DNA of 64,000 nt from positions 248,001-312,000 of the forward strand of contig NZ_JBDOHS010000001.1 in NCBI RefSeq assembly GCF_039832105.1, read 5' to 3'. Position 1 is the first letter of the stretch. Each line of letters begins with the position of its first letter. Origin of the DNA: Dorea_A sp016295505 (GTDB lineage: Bacteria > Bacillota > Clostridia > Lachnospirales > Lachnospiraceae). A model generated the notes under the pieces. The model searched no databases. It was not told the DNA's origin and saw only the letters and a program-made list of their open reading frames with translations. The position numbers and the translations under genes are program-made. This document shows positions 34,116-43,617 of this stretch, in pieces.

Positions 34116-34976
34116 TTGATGGCTTACGGAAAATCCATAGAGCTGTTTCTCGCTAACGGAACAGCTGACAGCCTCATTACCGCCGAGCTATCCAACTGGA
34201 ACGGCAAGGCAATCAAAATTCCGAGAATTGAAGTTTCCGATTGCAAGCGAGATGACATCAAGGGTGCCGGAGTTTACTTCTTGTTCTGCAAGGAAGAAGA
34301 CGATTCCGACTCAGTCTACATCGGTGAGTCGGAAACCATCCAGGAACGCTTAAATCAGCACATTAGAGACTATAATGCTGACAAGGAGAAGTTCTACTGG
34401 ACAACGGCTGTAATCTTCCTTGGGCGAGACTTAAACAAGGCCCTGATCCGCTATCTTGAGGATCGCTTCGTGCAGATTGCAAGGGAAAGCAAACGCTACA
34501 AAGTGCTGACCAAGAACACCTATGGCAAAACAGTCATGAAAGAATCTCAGACTGCTGCCATGGAAGAATTCATCGATAATGTGCGTATCCTCATCAATGC
34601 CCTGGGTTACAAGGTGCTTGAGCCTACTGTACATAATGATCCGAATTCTACTGTTGACGATGAGGCACTGTTCTTGAATTTGGGCAATGCATCCGGCAAG
34701 GGTATGATTACTACTGAAGGCTTCGTGCTGTTTGCAGGAGCAGTCCTCAATGAAAAGACATCAGAGAAATCTCTGAGTAAGGGTGCTGCCACTCTTCGTA
34801 AAAAGCACCTTGCTTCTAACAAGGTGAAGGACTTTGTGACCACTGAAGATATTCTTTTCTCCAGCTCTTCTGCTGCCGCCGATTTCGTCACCGGATACAG
34901 CGTAAGTGGACCCGCTACATGGAAGAATGCAGCCGGTGTGACACTGAAAGAACTGGAGGCAAAAGCCACAAAATAA
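34116..34976 (+). CDS. GIY-YIG nuclease with C-terminal DUF4357-like domain
   Basis: 286 residues. GIY-YIG core at about 50-135: GVYFLF near 52, VYIGES near 66, then the catalytic arginine in ERLNQH and the metal-binding glutamate in RYLEDRFVQIA. The C-terminal ~70 residues (SSSAAADFVTGYSVSGPATW, followed by KNAAG) match the small domain often attached to this subfamily (DUF4357). It is the last gene of the defence block, with AAGGAGG nine bases before the ATG, ten bases after the previous stop. Nucleases of this type accompany restriction systems; the target is unknown. Confidence 0.87.
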   Translation: MMAYGKSIELFLANGTADSLITAELSNWNGKAIKIPRIEVSDCKRDDIKGAGVYFLFCKEEDDSDSVYIGESETIQERLNQHIRDYNADKEKFYWTTAVIFLGRDLNKALIRYLEDRFVQIARESKRYKVLTKNTYGKTVMKESQTAAMEEFIDNVRILINALGYKVLEPTVHNDPNSTVDDEALFLNLGNASGKGMITTEGFVLFAGAVLNEKTSEKSLSKGAATLRKKHLASNKVKDFVTTEDILFSSSSAAADFVTGYSVSGPATWKNAAGVTLKELEAKATK

Positions 34977-35060
34977 TGACAATAGTCCTATCGTCTCAGT
35001 AGCCCAAAAAGTAGTTTCTTGTCTCAACCTATCAAAAGGCAGACTATGACGCTATTGTCA
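34977..35060. repeat. Inverted repeat between the island and rlmD
   Basis: TGACAATAG (34,977-34,985) and CTATTGTCA (35,052-35,060) are a perfect 9-bp inverted pair, with GTCTCA at 34,993 and GTCTCAAC at 35,021-35,028 between them. GTCTCAAC recurs inside the rlmD 3' end at 35,174-35,181, where it encodes part of its HVETV motif. A possible attachment site or scar. Confidence 0.4.
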
Positions 35061-35071
35061 AAACACGAAAA

Positions 35072-35120
35072 AAGGGATTCCGGGAGACTGCCAAATGCGG
35101 CAAATCTCTCGGAATCCCTT
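35072..35120. terminator. Strong bidirectional terminator after rlmD and the GIY-YIG gene
   Basis: A 16-bp stem AAGGGATTCCGGGAGA/TCTCTCGGAATCCCTT (one wobble) with TGCC/GGCA inside the loop; A-rich on the left (U6 on the minus transcript) and TTATTTT on the right. Confidence 0.85.
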
Positions 35121-35145
35121 ATTTTAAGCCTATTTCTGTACTTTT

Positions 35146-36558
35146 TTACTTGTTTCGTGACAGAAGACATACCGTCTCAACATGCACGGTATGTGGAAAT
35201 TGGTCCACTGCCCTCACTCTTTCAATCTCATATCCTTTCTCCCGCAGGACTTTCACATCTCTCGCCAATGTTGCACTATCGCAGCTGACATACACAATTC
35301 TCTCCGGCTGCATGTCCACCATCGTCTGAAGCAGCGATTCTTCACAGCCTTTTCTTGGCGGATCCACCACGATTACATCTGCATGAGCCTTCTCCCCGCC
35401 GTGTTCTCTCTCATAATCAGCATAATATTGCGGCAATACTTCCTCTGCTTTTCCTACGTAAAATTCGGCATTTTCAATGCCATTGATCTTCGCGTTGTTT
35501 CTGGCATCTTCAATTGCCTGCGGTATGATCTCAACTCCGTAGACCTGTTTTGCTTTCTTCGCCAGAAACAGGGAGATGGTTCCGATACCGCAGTACAGAT
35601 CCCATACCGTTTCATCTCCGGTAAGTCCCGCATATTCCAGCGCCATTCCATAGAGCTTTTCTGTCTGAACCGGATTCACCTGATAGAAAGACAATGGAGA
35701 GATCTGGTACTTCACATCCCCGATATAATCTGTGATGTACGTCTGCCCCCACAGTGATTTGATCGTATTGCCCATGATAACGTTCGTCTTTTCTTTGTTT
35801 ATGCTGAGCGTAATGCTGGTCATCCCTTCGATCACAGACAGTCGTTCTGCCAGTTCCTGTCCATGTGGAAGTGTATTGCCATTGATCACAAGACATACCA
35901 TAATTTCCTTTGTCCTGAATCCATATCGGATCAGGACATGGCGCACCAGTCCTCTGTGAAGTGTTTCATCATAGGCCGGAATCCGGTACTCTTCCATGAA
36001 CGCAAGTATACATTTCAAAATCTCCTCATTCACTTTTGCACCAAGTGCGCAGTCGGTATTCGGAATAATGCTGTGCGTTCTCCCTGCATAGAATCCCGTA
36101 ATCACATGTCCTTCTTTGTCCGTTCCGATCGGAAACTGCGCTTTGTTGCGATAATGAAACGGCTGTTCCAGCCCTTCTGATGACTCCATTCCTACGATCG
36201 GTTCCATCTTCTCTGCCAGCAATTTCTCCGGCACTTCGCCGATCCGAGTCAGATTGCCCCGCACCTTATCTTCTTTAAATCGGAGCTGCCTGTCATACTT
36301 CATTTCCTGGATCTGACAGCCGCCGCATTTTCTCGCCATCGGACAGACTGCTTCCTCTACACGCTCTCTGGATGGCTCTATGATACGCATCAGCCTTGCA
36401 TATCCATAATTTTTCTTGGCCTTCATGACCTTGGCTTCTACCATGTCTCCAATGATAGCATCTTTGATGAATAATGTATATCCATCTACCTTGCCGATTC
36501 CTTCTCCATTTACCCCGATATCTTCGATCGTAACCGTCACCATCTCATTTTTCTGCAT
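35146..36558 (-). CDS. rlmD: 23S rRNA (uracil-C5)-methyltransferase RlmD/RumA family
   Basis: 470 residues. N-terminal TRAM domain (2-60, VEAKVMKAKKNYGYARL), iron-sulfur cysteines in CPMARKCGGCQ near 75, SAM-binding DLYCGIGTISLFLAKKA near 320, and the catalytic region DPPRKGCEESLLQ with VSCDSATLARD near 425. It ends HVETVCLLSRNK, the normal C-terminus. It methylates U5 of a conserved 23S uridine. Its 3' end is the edge of the mobile region; genes of this family are frequent targets of serine-recombinase elements, and the HVETV codons contain the repeat GTTGAGAC. Confidence 0.93.
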   Translation of the reverse strand: MQKNEMVTVTIEDIGVNGEGIGKVDGYTLFIKDAIIGDMVEAKVMKAKKNYGYARLMRIIEPSRERVEEAVCPMARKCGGCQIQEMKYDRQLRFKEDKVRGNLTRIGEVPEKLLAEKMEPIVGMESSEGLEQPFHYRNKAQFPIGTDKEGHVITGFYAGRTHSIIPNTDCALGAKVNEEILKCILAFMEEYRIPAYDETLHRGLVRHVLIRYGFRTKEIMVCLVINGNTLPHGQELAERLSVIEGMTSITLSINKEKTNVIMGNTIKSLWGQTYITDYIGDVKYQISPLSFYQVNPVQTEKLYGMALEYAGLTGDETVWDLYCGIGTISLFLAKKAKQVYGVEIIPQAIEDARNNAKINGIENAEFYVGKAEEVLPQYYADYEREHGGEKAHADVIVVDPPRKGCEESLLQTMVDMQPERIVYVSCDSATLARDVKVLREKGYEIERVRAVDQFPHTVHVETVCLLSRNK

Positions 36559-36607
36559 AACCTACTCCTGTTTTCCCTGATTCACACTCTATCTTCCATA
36601 ACCATTT

Positions 36608-36640
36608 AGGACGTAACACTTTTCTCAAGCATTACGTCCT
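36608..36640 (-). terminator. Hairpin between yhaM and rlmD
   Basis: AGGACGTAA/TTACGTCCT, 9-bp perfect stem after the yhaM stop; the U-tract is poor. Confidence 0.45.
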
Positions 36641-36683
36641 TATGTGTATCTCTCTAATTATCACTGTCCAGACAGCATTGCTT

Positions 36684-37625
36684 CTATACAACCGTCTTTC
36701 TCAGATTAGATTCAAATAACCTGTTATATCCCAGCCAGTCACTGGTCTTTTTATCCTTGAATATCTCTGTCAGCGTCTGCATCTTTGCATCCGTACAGTC
36801 TGCGAAGTTCAAAGCAACCGCCTCGGCAAGCGCCGGTTTCTTTGGCGAACCATATTCCAGCTCTCCATGATGTGCCACAATGCAGTGTTTCAGCTCATTG
36901 GCAAGCTTTTCCGGGAATCCCGGTATGGATCTCACCGCTTCCCCTACCATCTCTACACCGATAACAATATGTCCGAGAAGCTGCCCTTCATCCGTATAAT
37001 CATTTTCCGGGAAAGAAGACAGCTCTTTGGTCTTGCCGATGTCGTGACAGATGGCTGCAGCATACAGAAGATCCCGATTCAGAATCGGATAAGCGCCTGC
37101 CATATACTCACAGAACTTCACCACACTCAGTGTATGCTCCAGAAGGCCTCCTGCAAATCCATGATGTACCGTCTTTGCTGCTGAATGTCCCTTGAACCGT
37201 CTGATAAATGTTTCATCTTTTACAAAATAATATTCAACCGCCTGACGCAGATACGGATTTTTGATCTGCTTTACATAATTCATCAGTTCCTGATACATGC
37301 CATCCGTACTTTTTTCTGTCGTCGGCATATAATCTGCCGGTATATATTCTCCCTCCTGCGCCTTTCGGATCTGCCGGATATTCAGCTGAAGATTGTTGTT
37401 ATAGCTGATCACATCCCCAAATACCTCTATAAAATCCATCTCATCATAATCCGCGATCCCGCCGGAATTCGGATCCCAGACTTTTCCGTCCAGTGTTCCT
37501 GTCTTATCCTGAAGGATCAGATTATCGTATGGTTTTCCGTTTCTTGTCTCTGCGGAACGTTTCCCCTTACACAGATACACGTTCCTGATTGTCTCCCCTT
37601 CACGCAGGGTATTGATATATCTCAT
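36684..37625 (-). CDS. yhaM: 3'-5' exoribonuclease YhaM family
   Basis: 313 residues. An N-terminal OB-fold (1-95, LILQDKTGTLDGKVWDPNSG) precedes an HD domain with HHGFAGGLLEHTLSV near 160, CHDIGK near 200 and HCIVAHHGELEYG near 250. This layout is the YhaM/Cbf1 exoribonuclease, which trims RNA 3' ends in Firmicutes. GAGG precedes the ATG. The stop lies 27 bases from the neighbouring HtrA-like gene, reading the same way. Confidence 0.9.
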   Translation of the reverse strand: MRYINTLREGETIRNVYLCKGKRSAETRNGKPYDNLILQDKTGTLDGKVWDPNSGGIADYDEMDFIEVFGDVISYNNNLQLNIRQIRKAQEGEYIPADYMPTTEKSTDGMYQELMNYVKQIKNPYLRQAVEYYFVKDETFIRRFKGHSAAKTVHHGFAGGLLEHTLSVVKFCEYMAGAYPILNRDLLYAAAICHDIGKTKELSSFPENDYTDEGQLLGHIVIGVEMVGEAVRSIPGFPEKLANELKHCIVAHHGELEYGSPKKPALAEAVALNFADCTDAKMQTLTEIFKDKKTSDWLGYNRLFESNLRKTVV

Positions 37626-37651
37626 ATATTCTGCCTCTTTCTACAAGCTTT

Positions 37652-38965
37652 TTATTGACTGCTTCCAATCATAACCGTAAATTCGATGTCTACATATCCG
37701 CCGGCTCCCTGACGCATACCTTCCACCTTTACTTCTATTCCGCTTTTTTCATCCATCAGAGCCGTATGATATGCGGAAAGAGAAGCTACTTTCGTCCCAT
37801 CAATCTTGGTAATCACATCTCCGCTCTGAATCCCCGCTGCCATCGCAGGCGAATCTGTTTCCACTTCCCTTACATAGACACCCTTCGGGATTCCCTGGTC
37901 TTCCATATCACTGGTCACATCCAGTCCACGGATTCCGATATAAGGAACTGCCTGTCCATTGGAAAGGAGCTCTATATTCTTCTTCAGATCAGAGATACCA
38001 TATCCGGTCACAAGGTTCTTTCCTTCTCCTTCCGAGATACTCTGATCAATCATTCCTATGATTTCACCGTTCAGATTCACGATCACACCTGTTCCGCCGA
38101 TTGCACCGGCAATGTCGGTACAGATCAGATGATACCTTCCATCCGCGGTCTCAATTGTATTCTTATTGGACGACATCGTTCCAAATCCCATGGAACCGGC
38201 ATATCCAAATTGTCTTCCAAGTACAATGACCGGATCACCCTTCTGTGCTGTCGTAGAACTGCCAAGCACCGCCGTTTTTATCTGCGCCCATGTGGATTCC
38301 GGTATCACAGACCGTGCAACAGAATAAACTCCAAGATCCAGACTGCTGTCTTCCATTAAGATGTCTGCTGTACAGGTTGGCCCATCAGAAAATGTTACCC
38401 GAATCTCTCCGGCACCCTTAACCGGAGATATTTTCCCCAGAATCAGAAGTTCTCTTCCGTTATCCGCGACGATCAGACCAGACACACTTCCCGAATGATC
38501 GTACGCCTCTGTCATCCATGCCTGATCATCCGTAATTCCTGTGATCTCCACTACCGATTTCTCTGCATCCACAGCAACTGCGGATACTGCTTTCTGCATC
38601 TTACGGTAACTGTCTGTATCCAGAACCGGCTCTATGACCTCTGTCTCTTCTGGTTTCTCCGTCTCCGCCCCTTCTTCTTCCTCTTCTTCTTCAGGGATCG
38701 TTACCTGCTGTGGATCCTTCTGGAATCTGTTCTCCATCCATGGTTTTACCGCGCAAAAACTGAAGCTGGCAACAATTCCGAAGACCAGACCCAATCCGGC
38801 AGTACGCCAGATATCATTTCTGATCTTTCTTTTTCCTCCGGCTTCATCCTTAATCATTTCCTGCATAAAAGAATACTCTGCCGGATTCTCTTCCATCGGA
38901 ACTTCTTCCTGCAGACCATCCTTTTTCTGTTCCTGCTCTCTCTGTGGACCCCTGTTCTCATCCAT
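37652..38965 (-). CDS. HtrA-like membrane protein with PDZ domain, catalytic triad lost
   Basis: 437 residues. Cytoplasmic charged N-terminus, one membrane helix (~52-72, GLGLVFGIVASFSFCAV), an acidic linker (EEEEEEEGAE), an S1C protease-like domain (125-330) and a C-terminal PDZ domain (~335-435, PYIGIRGLDV...AGIQSGDVITKIDG). The fold matches HtrA/DegP surface proteases, but the histidine position (normally NHV) reads LGKIS and the GNSGG serine motif reads IGGTGV; only the aspartate (SLDLGVYS) remains. It is therefore probably a binding/chaperone pseudoprotease at the outer membrane face. Upstream of yhaM in the same direction. Confidence 0.85.
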   Translation of the reverse strand: MDENRGPQREQEQKKDGLQEEVPMEENPAEYSFMQEMIKDEAGGKRKIRNDIWRTAGLGLVFGIVASFSFCAVKPWMENRFQKDPQQVTIPEEEEEEEGAETEKPEETEVIEPVLDTDSYRKMQKAVSAVAVDAEKSVVEITGITDDQAWMTEAYDHSGSVSGLIVADNGRELLILGKISPVKGAGEIRVTFSDGPTCTADILMEDSSLDLGVYSVARSVIPESTWAQIKTAVLGSSTTAQKGDPVIVLGRQFGYAGSMGFGTMSSNKNTIETADGRYHLICTDIAGAIGGTGVIVNLNGEIIGMIDQSISEGEGKNLVTGYGISDLKKNIELLSNGQAVPYIGIRGLDVTSDMEDQGIPKGVYVREVETDSPAMAAGIQSGDVITKIDGTKVASLSAYHTALMDEKSGIEVKVEGMRQGAGGYVDIEFTVMIGSSQ

Positions 38966-39072
38966 AGACGATCAAACTCCTTTTCAATCCTCTTTATAGT
39001 ATACCTTATGGACGGCAAATGTTCAATATTTATCCTTTTCTTTACGAGACAAATAAGGTAGAATAAGTCTAG

Positions 39073-41457
39073 GTGAAGAACATGAATAAAAAAACATTAA
39101 CAAAATTAGAATACAATAAAATAATCGATCTCTTATCCGAGAAGGCTTCTTCTTTTGGAGGAAAGGAACGCTGCCGGCACCTGAAGCCCATGACTTCTCT
39201 TGCCGAGATTCAGTCTGCCCAGGAGCAGACTGATGCTGCTTTTACCAGAATTGTAAAGAAAGGACGTCCATCCTTCAGCGGCTGTAATCCGGTCACAGAT
39301 TCTTTGAAACGACTGGAAGTGGGGGCTGCTCTGGGAAGTGGCGAACTGCTACGCATCTGCAAGCTTCTGGAAACAGCCGGCCGCCTCAAAGCCTACGGAA
39401 GAAAGGAAACCGTGGATGATAAAGAAGACTGTCTGGATGTATATTTTCAGCAGTTGGAACCTCTTACGCTCATCAGCACCGAGATCCGAAGATGTATCCT
39501 GGAAGAAGACGAGATCAGCGATGACGCCAGCAGTACACTGCGTCAGATCCGCCGCTCCATGTCACAGATCAATGATAAAGTACATTCCACACTCGCCTCT
39601 ATGGTCAATGGCTCTCTGCGTACTTATCTGCAGGATCCGATCATTACCATGCGCGGTGACCGCTACTGTATTCCGGTTAAATCCGAATACCGAAGCCAGG
39701 TCTCCGGACTGATCCATGATCAGTCTGCCACCGGTTCCACTCTGTTTATTGAGCCAATGGCAGTTGTCAAGCTGAACAACGATCTGAAGGAGCTGTATGC
39801 AAAAGAGCAGGAAGAGATCCAGATCATTCTCGCACGGCTGAGTGCAGACACCGCAGAATACATTGATTCCATACGTACGGATTATCAGATACTGACGGAA
39901 CTAGACTTTATATTTTCGAAAGGATCCCTCGCACTTGATATGAATGCTTCTATGCCGGTTTTTAACACCGAAGGGCGCATCCACATCCGTGAAGGCCGTC
40001 ATCCGCTTCTGGACCCTAAAAAGGTTGTTCCGGTCACCGTTACACTGGGGGATACTTTTAACCTGCTGATCGTGACCGGTCCGAATACCGGTGGTAAGAC
40101 CGTTTCACTGAAGACTGTCGGCCTCTTTACGCTGATGGGACAGGCCGGTCTTCATATTCCTGCACTGGACCGATCCGAACTTGCGGTGTTCCAGAATGTA
40201 TATGCAGACATCGGAGATGAACAGAGCATTGAACAGAGTCTGAGTACTTTTTCTTCACACATGACAAATATCGTGTCATTTTTAAAATATGTGAACGAAC
40301 AGTCTCTTGTTCTTTTCGATGAGCTTGGAGCTGGTACCGATCCTACCGAAGGTGCTGCTTTGGCCATTGCGATTCTGAATCATCTGCATCAGAGAGGCAT
40401 CCGCACTATGGCAACCACACATTACAGTGAGCTGAAGGTCTTTGCTCTGTCTACCCCGGGCGTAGAAAATGCCTGCTGCGAATTCGATGTAGAGACGCTT
40501 CGTCCGACCTATCATCTGCTGATCGGAATTCCCGGCAAAAGTAATGCATTTGCCATTGCCGGAAAACTTGGTCTTCCGGATTATATCATCGAAGAGGCCA
40601 GAACACATCTGACCGAACAGGACGAGTCATTTGAAGATCTTCTGACAGATCTCGAAGCCAGCAAACGTACCATTCAAAAGGAGCAGGAAGAGATCTCTGC
40701 CTATAAGCGTGAACTTGCACGTCTGGAAGAGGAAACCCGCAAAAAGCGTGAGAAGCTGGAAGAACAAAAAGAAAAGATCCTGCGCGATGCCAATGAAAAG
40801 GCTTTTGCAATTCTTGCGGAAGCAAAAGAAACCGCCGATGAGACCATGCGTAATTTCCATAAGTTCGGCAAAGCCAACATCTCTGCTGCCGAGATGGAAA
40901 AAGAACGGGAAAGGCTTCGTAAAAAGATGGAAGCCACAAGAAGCGGCATTAAAATAGAAAGCTCGAAACCCCAAAAACAGCATAAGGCAAGTGACTTTAA
41001 GCTGGGCGAATCCGTAAAGGTACTAAGCATGAATCTTACCGGTTCTGTCACCTCCCTGCCTGATGCTAAGGGAAATGTAACCGTTCAGATGGGAATTCTC
41101 CGGTCCCAGGTGCATATATCTGATCTGGAGATCATAGAAGAAAAGCCTTCCTACTCTGCGGCAAAGACCCGGCAGACCGGAAAAGGCAAAGTAAAGATGA
41201 GCAAATCACTTTCCGTAAGTCCTGAGATCAATCTTCTCGGCAAAACGGTAGATGAAGCAATTGCAGAACTCGATAAATATCTGGATGACGCATACCTTGC
41301 ACACCTGTCATCTGTACGTATTGTACACGGAAAAGGCACCGGTGCCCTGCGTTCCGGTATTCATCAGTATCTGAGACGCCAGAAACACGTCAAGACATTC
41401 CGCCTTGGTGCATTTGGCGAAGGGGATTCCGGTGTGACCATCGCTGAGATCAAATAA
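39073..41457 (+). CDS. mutS2: MutS2 ATPase/endonuclease
   Basis: 794 residues. Helical core, ABC-type ATPase with Walker A GPNTGGKTVS near 336, signature-type SQSLSTFSSHM and Walker B LVLFDELGAGTDP near 415, a long coiled coil (520-640, EEQKEKILRDANEK) and a C-terminal Smr nuclease domain with VRIVHGKGTGALR near 750. In Firmicutes MutS2 binds collided ribosomes and splits them and has been linked to recombination control. It starts about 100 bases from the divergent HtrA-like gene. Typical length for the family. Confidence 0.95.
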   Translation: MKNMNKKTLTKLEYNKIIDLLSEKASSFGGKERCRHLKPMTSLAEIQSAQEQTDAAFTRIVKKGRPSFSGCNPVTDSLKRLEVGAALGSGELLRICKLLETAGRLKAYGRKETVDDKEDCLDVYFQQLEPLTLISTEIRRCILEEDEISDDASSTLRQIRRSMSQINDKVHSTLASMVNGSLRTYLQDPIITMRGDRYCIPVKSEYRSQVSGLIHDQSATGSTLFIEPMAVVKLNNDLKELYAKEQEEIQIILARLSADTAEYIDSIRTDYQILTELDFIFSKGSLALDMNASMPVFNTEGRIHIREGRHPLLDPKKVVPVTVTLGDTFNLLIVTGPNTGGKTVSLKTVGLFTLMGQAGLHIPALDRSELAVFQNVYADIGDEQSIEQSLSTFSSHMTNIVSFLKYVNEQSLVLFDELGAGTDPTEGAALAIAILNHLHQRGIRTMATTHYSELKVFALSTPGVENACCEFDVETLRPTYHLLIGIPGKSNAFAIAGKLGLPDYIIEEARTHLTEQDESFEDLLTDLEASKRTIQKEQEEISAYKRELARLEEETRKKREKLEEQKEKILRDANEKAFAILAEAKETADETMRNFHKFGKANISAAEMEKERERLRKKMEATRSGIKIESSKPQKQHKASDFKLGESVKVLSMNLTGSVTSLPDAKGNVTVQMGILRSQVHISDLEIIEEKPSYSAAKTRQTGKGKVKMSKSLSVSPEINLLGKTVDEAIAELDKYLDDAYLAHLSSVRIVHGKGTGALRSGIHQYLRRQKHVKTFRLGAFGEGDSGVTIAEIK

Positions 41458-41488
41458 AGAATCCGTAATCCCGGAGAGGAGTATAATT

Positions 41489-42190
41489 ATGAACAAACAA
41501 AAAATCTTAATCGTGGACGATGACGAAAATATCGCCGAACTGGTGTCACTTTATCTTACAAAAGAGTGCTTTGACACCATGATGGTACATGACGGTGAAA
41601 AGGCTCTGGTGGCTTATGAAAGCTATCAGCCCAATCTGATCCTTCTGGATCTGATGCTTCCCGGAATCGACGGCTATCAGGTCTGCCGTGAGATTCGTAC
41701 CCGTTCAAATGTACCGATCATCATGCTGTCTGCCAAGGGCGAAGTCTTTGACAAAGTGCTGGGACTGGAACTCGGTGCAGACGATTATATTATGAAACCA
41801 TTTGACTCAAAGGAACTGGTTGCCCGGGTGAAGGCAGTTCTTCGTCGTTATCAGGCGATCCCCAAACCGGAAACTCCAAAGGAAGACCGCGGAAAATGTG
41901 TGGAATACCCTGGAATTGAAATTAACCTGACGAATTATTCTGTCGTGGTTGACGGTGTCACCGTAGAGATGCCTCCAAAAGAGCTGGAACTTCTGTACTT
42001 TCTTGCATCTTCCCCGAATCAAGTCTTTACAAGAGAGCAGCTTCTTGATCAGATCTGGGGCTATGAATATATCGGAGACACAAGAACTGTCGATGTTCAC
42101 ATCAAGCGTCTCCGCGAAAAGATCAAAGATCACAGCGGCTGGAGCTTAAGTACCGTATGGGGAATCGGCTACAAATTTGAAGTGAAGTAA
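41489..42190 (+). CDS. OmpR/PhoB-type response regulator
   Basis: 233 residues. Receiver domain (1-120) with acidic pair DDDEN at 10-14, phosphorylated aspartate in LLDLMLPG near 54, and K in MKPF near 105; winged-helix DNA-binding domain (135-233) with TREQLLDQIWGYEYIGDTRT. It is cotranscribed with the sensor kinase 17 bases downstream. Similar to PhoP/ResD-type regulators; the signal is unknown. AGAGGAG precedes the ATG. Confidence 0.93.
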   Translation: MNKQKILIVDDDENIAELVSLYLTKECFDTMMVHDGEKALVAYESYQPNLILLDLMLPGIDGYQVCREIRTRSNVPIIMLSAKGEVFDKVLGLELGADDYIMKPFDSKELVARVKAVLRRYQAIPKPETPKEDRGKCVEYPGIEINLTNYSVVVDGVTVEMPPKELELLYFLASSPNQVFTREQLLDQIWGYEYIGDTRTVDVHIKRLREKIKDHSGWSLSTVWGIGYKFEVK

Positions 42191-42207
42191 TCAAAGAAGG
42201 GATCGTC

Positions 42208-43617
42208 ATGAAAAGCACACTCTATCCAAAATTTATTCTCGTCTATCTGGTGTTTGCATTTATGAGCATATTTACAGTAGCTACACTGACAGAAAACCTT
42301 GTCAGTGAGCCCCTGGAGGAAAAGACATCCTCCGATATGTATCGCGAAGCAACCCTCGTCGCAAATGATTATCTTACCAGATATTTTTCTGACCAGATCT
42401 CTTCTGCTGATGTACATCTGCAGCTGAACGCGATAGAATCGCAGCTGAATGCTGCGGTATGGTTTGTGGACAGAGACGGAAACCTGATTTCTTCTGCACA
42501 GTCAGACAGCTATCCGGCTGCACCGACAGCCATTGATAATTTCGATCCTGCGGAAAGCGGAAGTGCACAGTATCAGACAGGCGATTATCACGGATATTTT
42601 TCGAAAGATGTCATCACTGTAATTGCTCCTGTTGTATATAGCTATTCTCCCAAAGGCTATCTGATCATTCACAAATATGTATCTGATCTTACGGATCTTC
42701 GGGACATCTTACTGCACGGTGCTTTTATTACACTGACGATCATCTATGCATTATCCTTTATGATTCTGCTTGCTTTTCATTTCTTCGTATACCGTCCGCT
42801 TCATATCATAACAGAAGCGGCAACTCAGTATGCGGTCGGCAATCTGGATTACGAGATTCCGGTAAAAACAGAAGATGAGATGGGGTATCTGTCTGCATCT
42901 TTGAATTATATGGCTTCTCAGCTCAAGGATATGGAAGATTACCAGAAAAAATTCGTGGCAAATGTATCACACGATTTTCGTTCGCCTCTCACTTCCATCA
43001 AAGGATATGTGGAAGCCATGGCAGATGGAACAATTCCGCCGGAGCTGCATGAAAAATATCTGAACATCATCCTGTTTGAGACAGAACGTCTTACTGATCT
43101 GACTCACGATCTGCTGACACTGAATGAATTTGACACCAAGAATCTGCTTCTCAACAAGACGGCTTTTGATATCCACGATACGATCAAGCATGTAGCAGCT
43201 TCCTTTGAAGGCGTCTGCACCCAGAAAAAGATATCCATTGAATTGCTCTTTGCTACCAAGTATCTGCGTGTGACTGCCGATCAGCGCAAGATCGAGCAGG
43301 TTCTTTATAATCTTCTCGATAATGCAATCAAATTCAGCGACACCAATTCTATCGTGACCATTGAGACAACAGAGCGCGGAGAAAAAGTATATACCTCCGT
43401 AAAAGACAACGGAATTGGAATTCCACGCAATTCTCTGAATAAAATCTGGGAACGTTTTTATAAGACAGATCTTTCTCGTGGGAAAGATAAAAAAGGAACA
43501 GGGCTTGGCCTTTCCATTGTAAAGGAAGTCATCCAAGCCCATGGCGAAAATATCAATGTAATAAGTACGGAAGGCGTCGGAACTGAGTTTATCTTCTCAC
43601 TTCCCAAATCTTCCTAA
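42208..43617 (+). CDS. Sensor histidine kinase, HAMP type
   Basis: 469 residues. Two membrane segments at about 10-30 and 170-192 flank an extracytoplasmic sensor (30-168). A HAMP domain follows (195-245), then the H box NVSHDFRSPLTS (H near 255), N box LLDNAIKFS, and G boxes DNGIGIP and GTGLGLSIVKE. It phosphorylates the response regulator encoded just upstream. The stop overlaps by four bases the end of the convergent substrate-binding protein gene, so read-through of the transcripts could interfere. Confidence 0.93.
   Translation: MKSTLYPKFILVYLVFAFMSIFTVATLTENLVSEPLEEKTSSDMYREATLVANDYLTRYFSDQISSADVHLQLNAIESQLNAAVWFVDRDGNLISSAQSDSYPAAPTAIDNFDPAESGSAQYQTGDYHGYFSKDVITVIAPVVYSYSPKGYLIIHKYVSDLTDLRDILLHGAFITLTIIYALSFMILLAFHFFVYRPLHIITEAATQYAVGNLDYEIPVKTEDEMGYLSASLNYMASQLKDMEDYQKKFVANVSHDFRSPLTSIKGYVEAMADGTIPPELHEKYLNIILFETERLTDLTHDLLTLNEFDTKNLLLNKTAFDIHDTIKHVAASFEGVCTQKKISIELLFATKYLRVTADQRKIEQVLYNLLDNAIKFSDTNSIVTIETTERGEKVYTSVKDNGIGIPRNSLNKIWERFYKTDLSRGKDKKGTGLGLSIVKEVIQAHGENINVISTEGVGTEFIFSLPKSS

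Larger units (their letters stand above)
17012..35060. mobile_element. Probable serine-recombinase mobile island carrying phage replication genes and a restriction block
   Basis: Three serine-recombinase-family genes sit at the left side, reading outward, followed by phage-type replication and regulatory genes and a type I restriction-modification block; the right side abuts the 3' end of rlmD, a recognised integration hot spot for serine-recombinase elements in Firmicutes. The recombinase part is clearly more GC-rich than the operon to its left. The true ends are not proven: the left operon (1-16,990) could be in the same island, and no capsid, portal, relaxase or conjugation gene is visible, so it may be a remnant or a mobilisable element. 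Confidence 0.4.
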
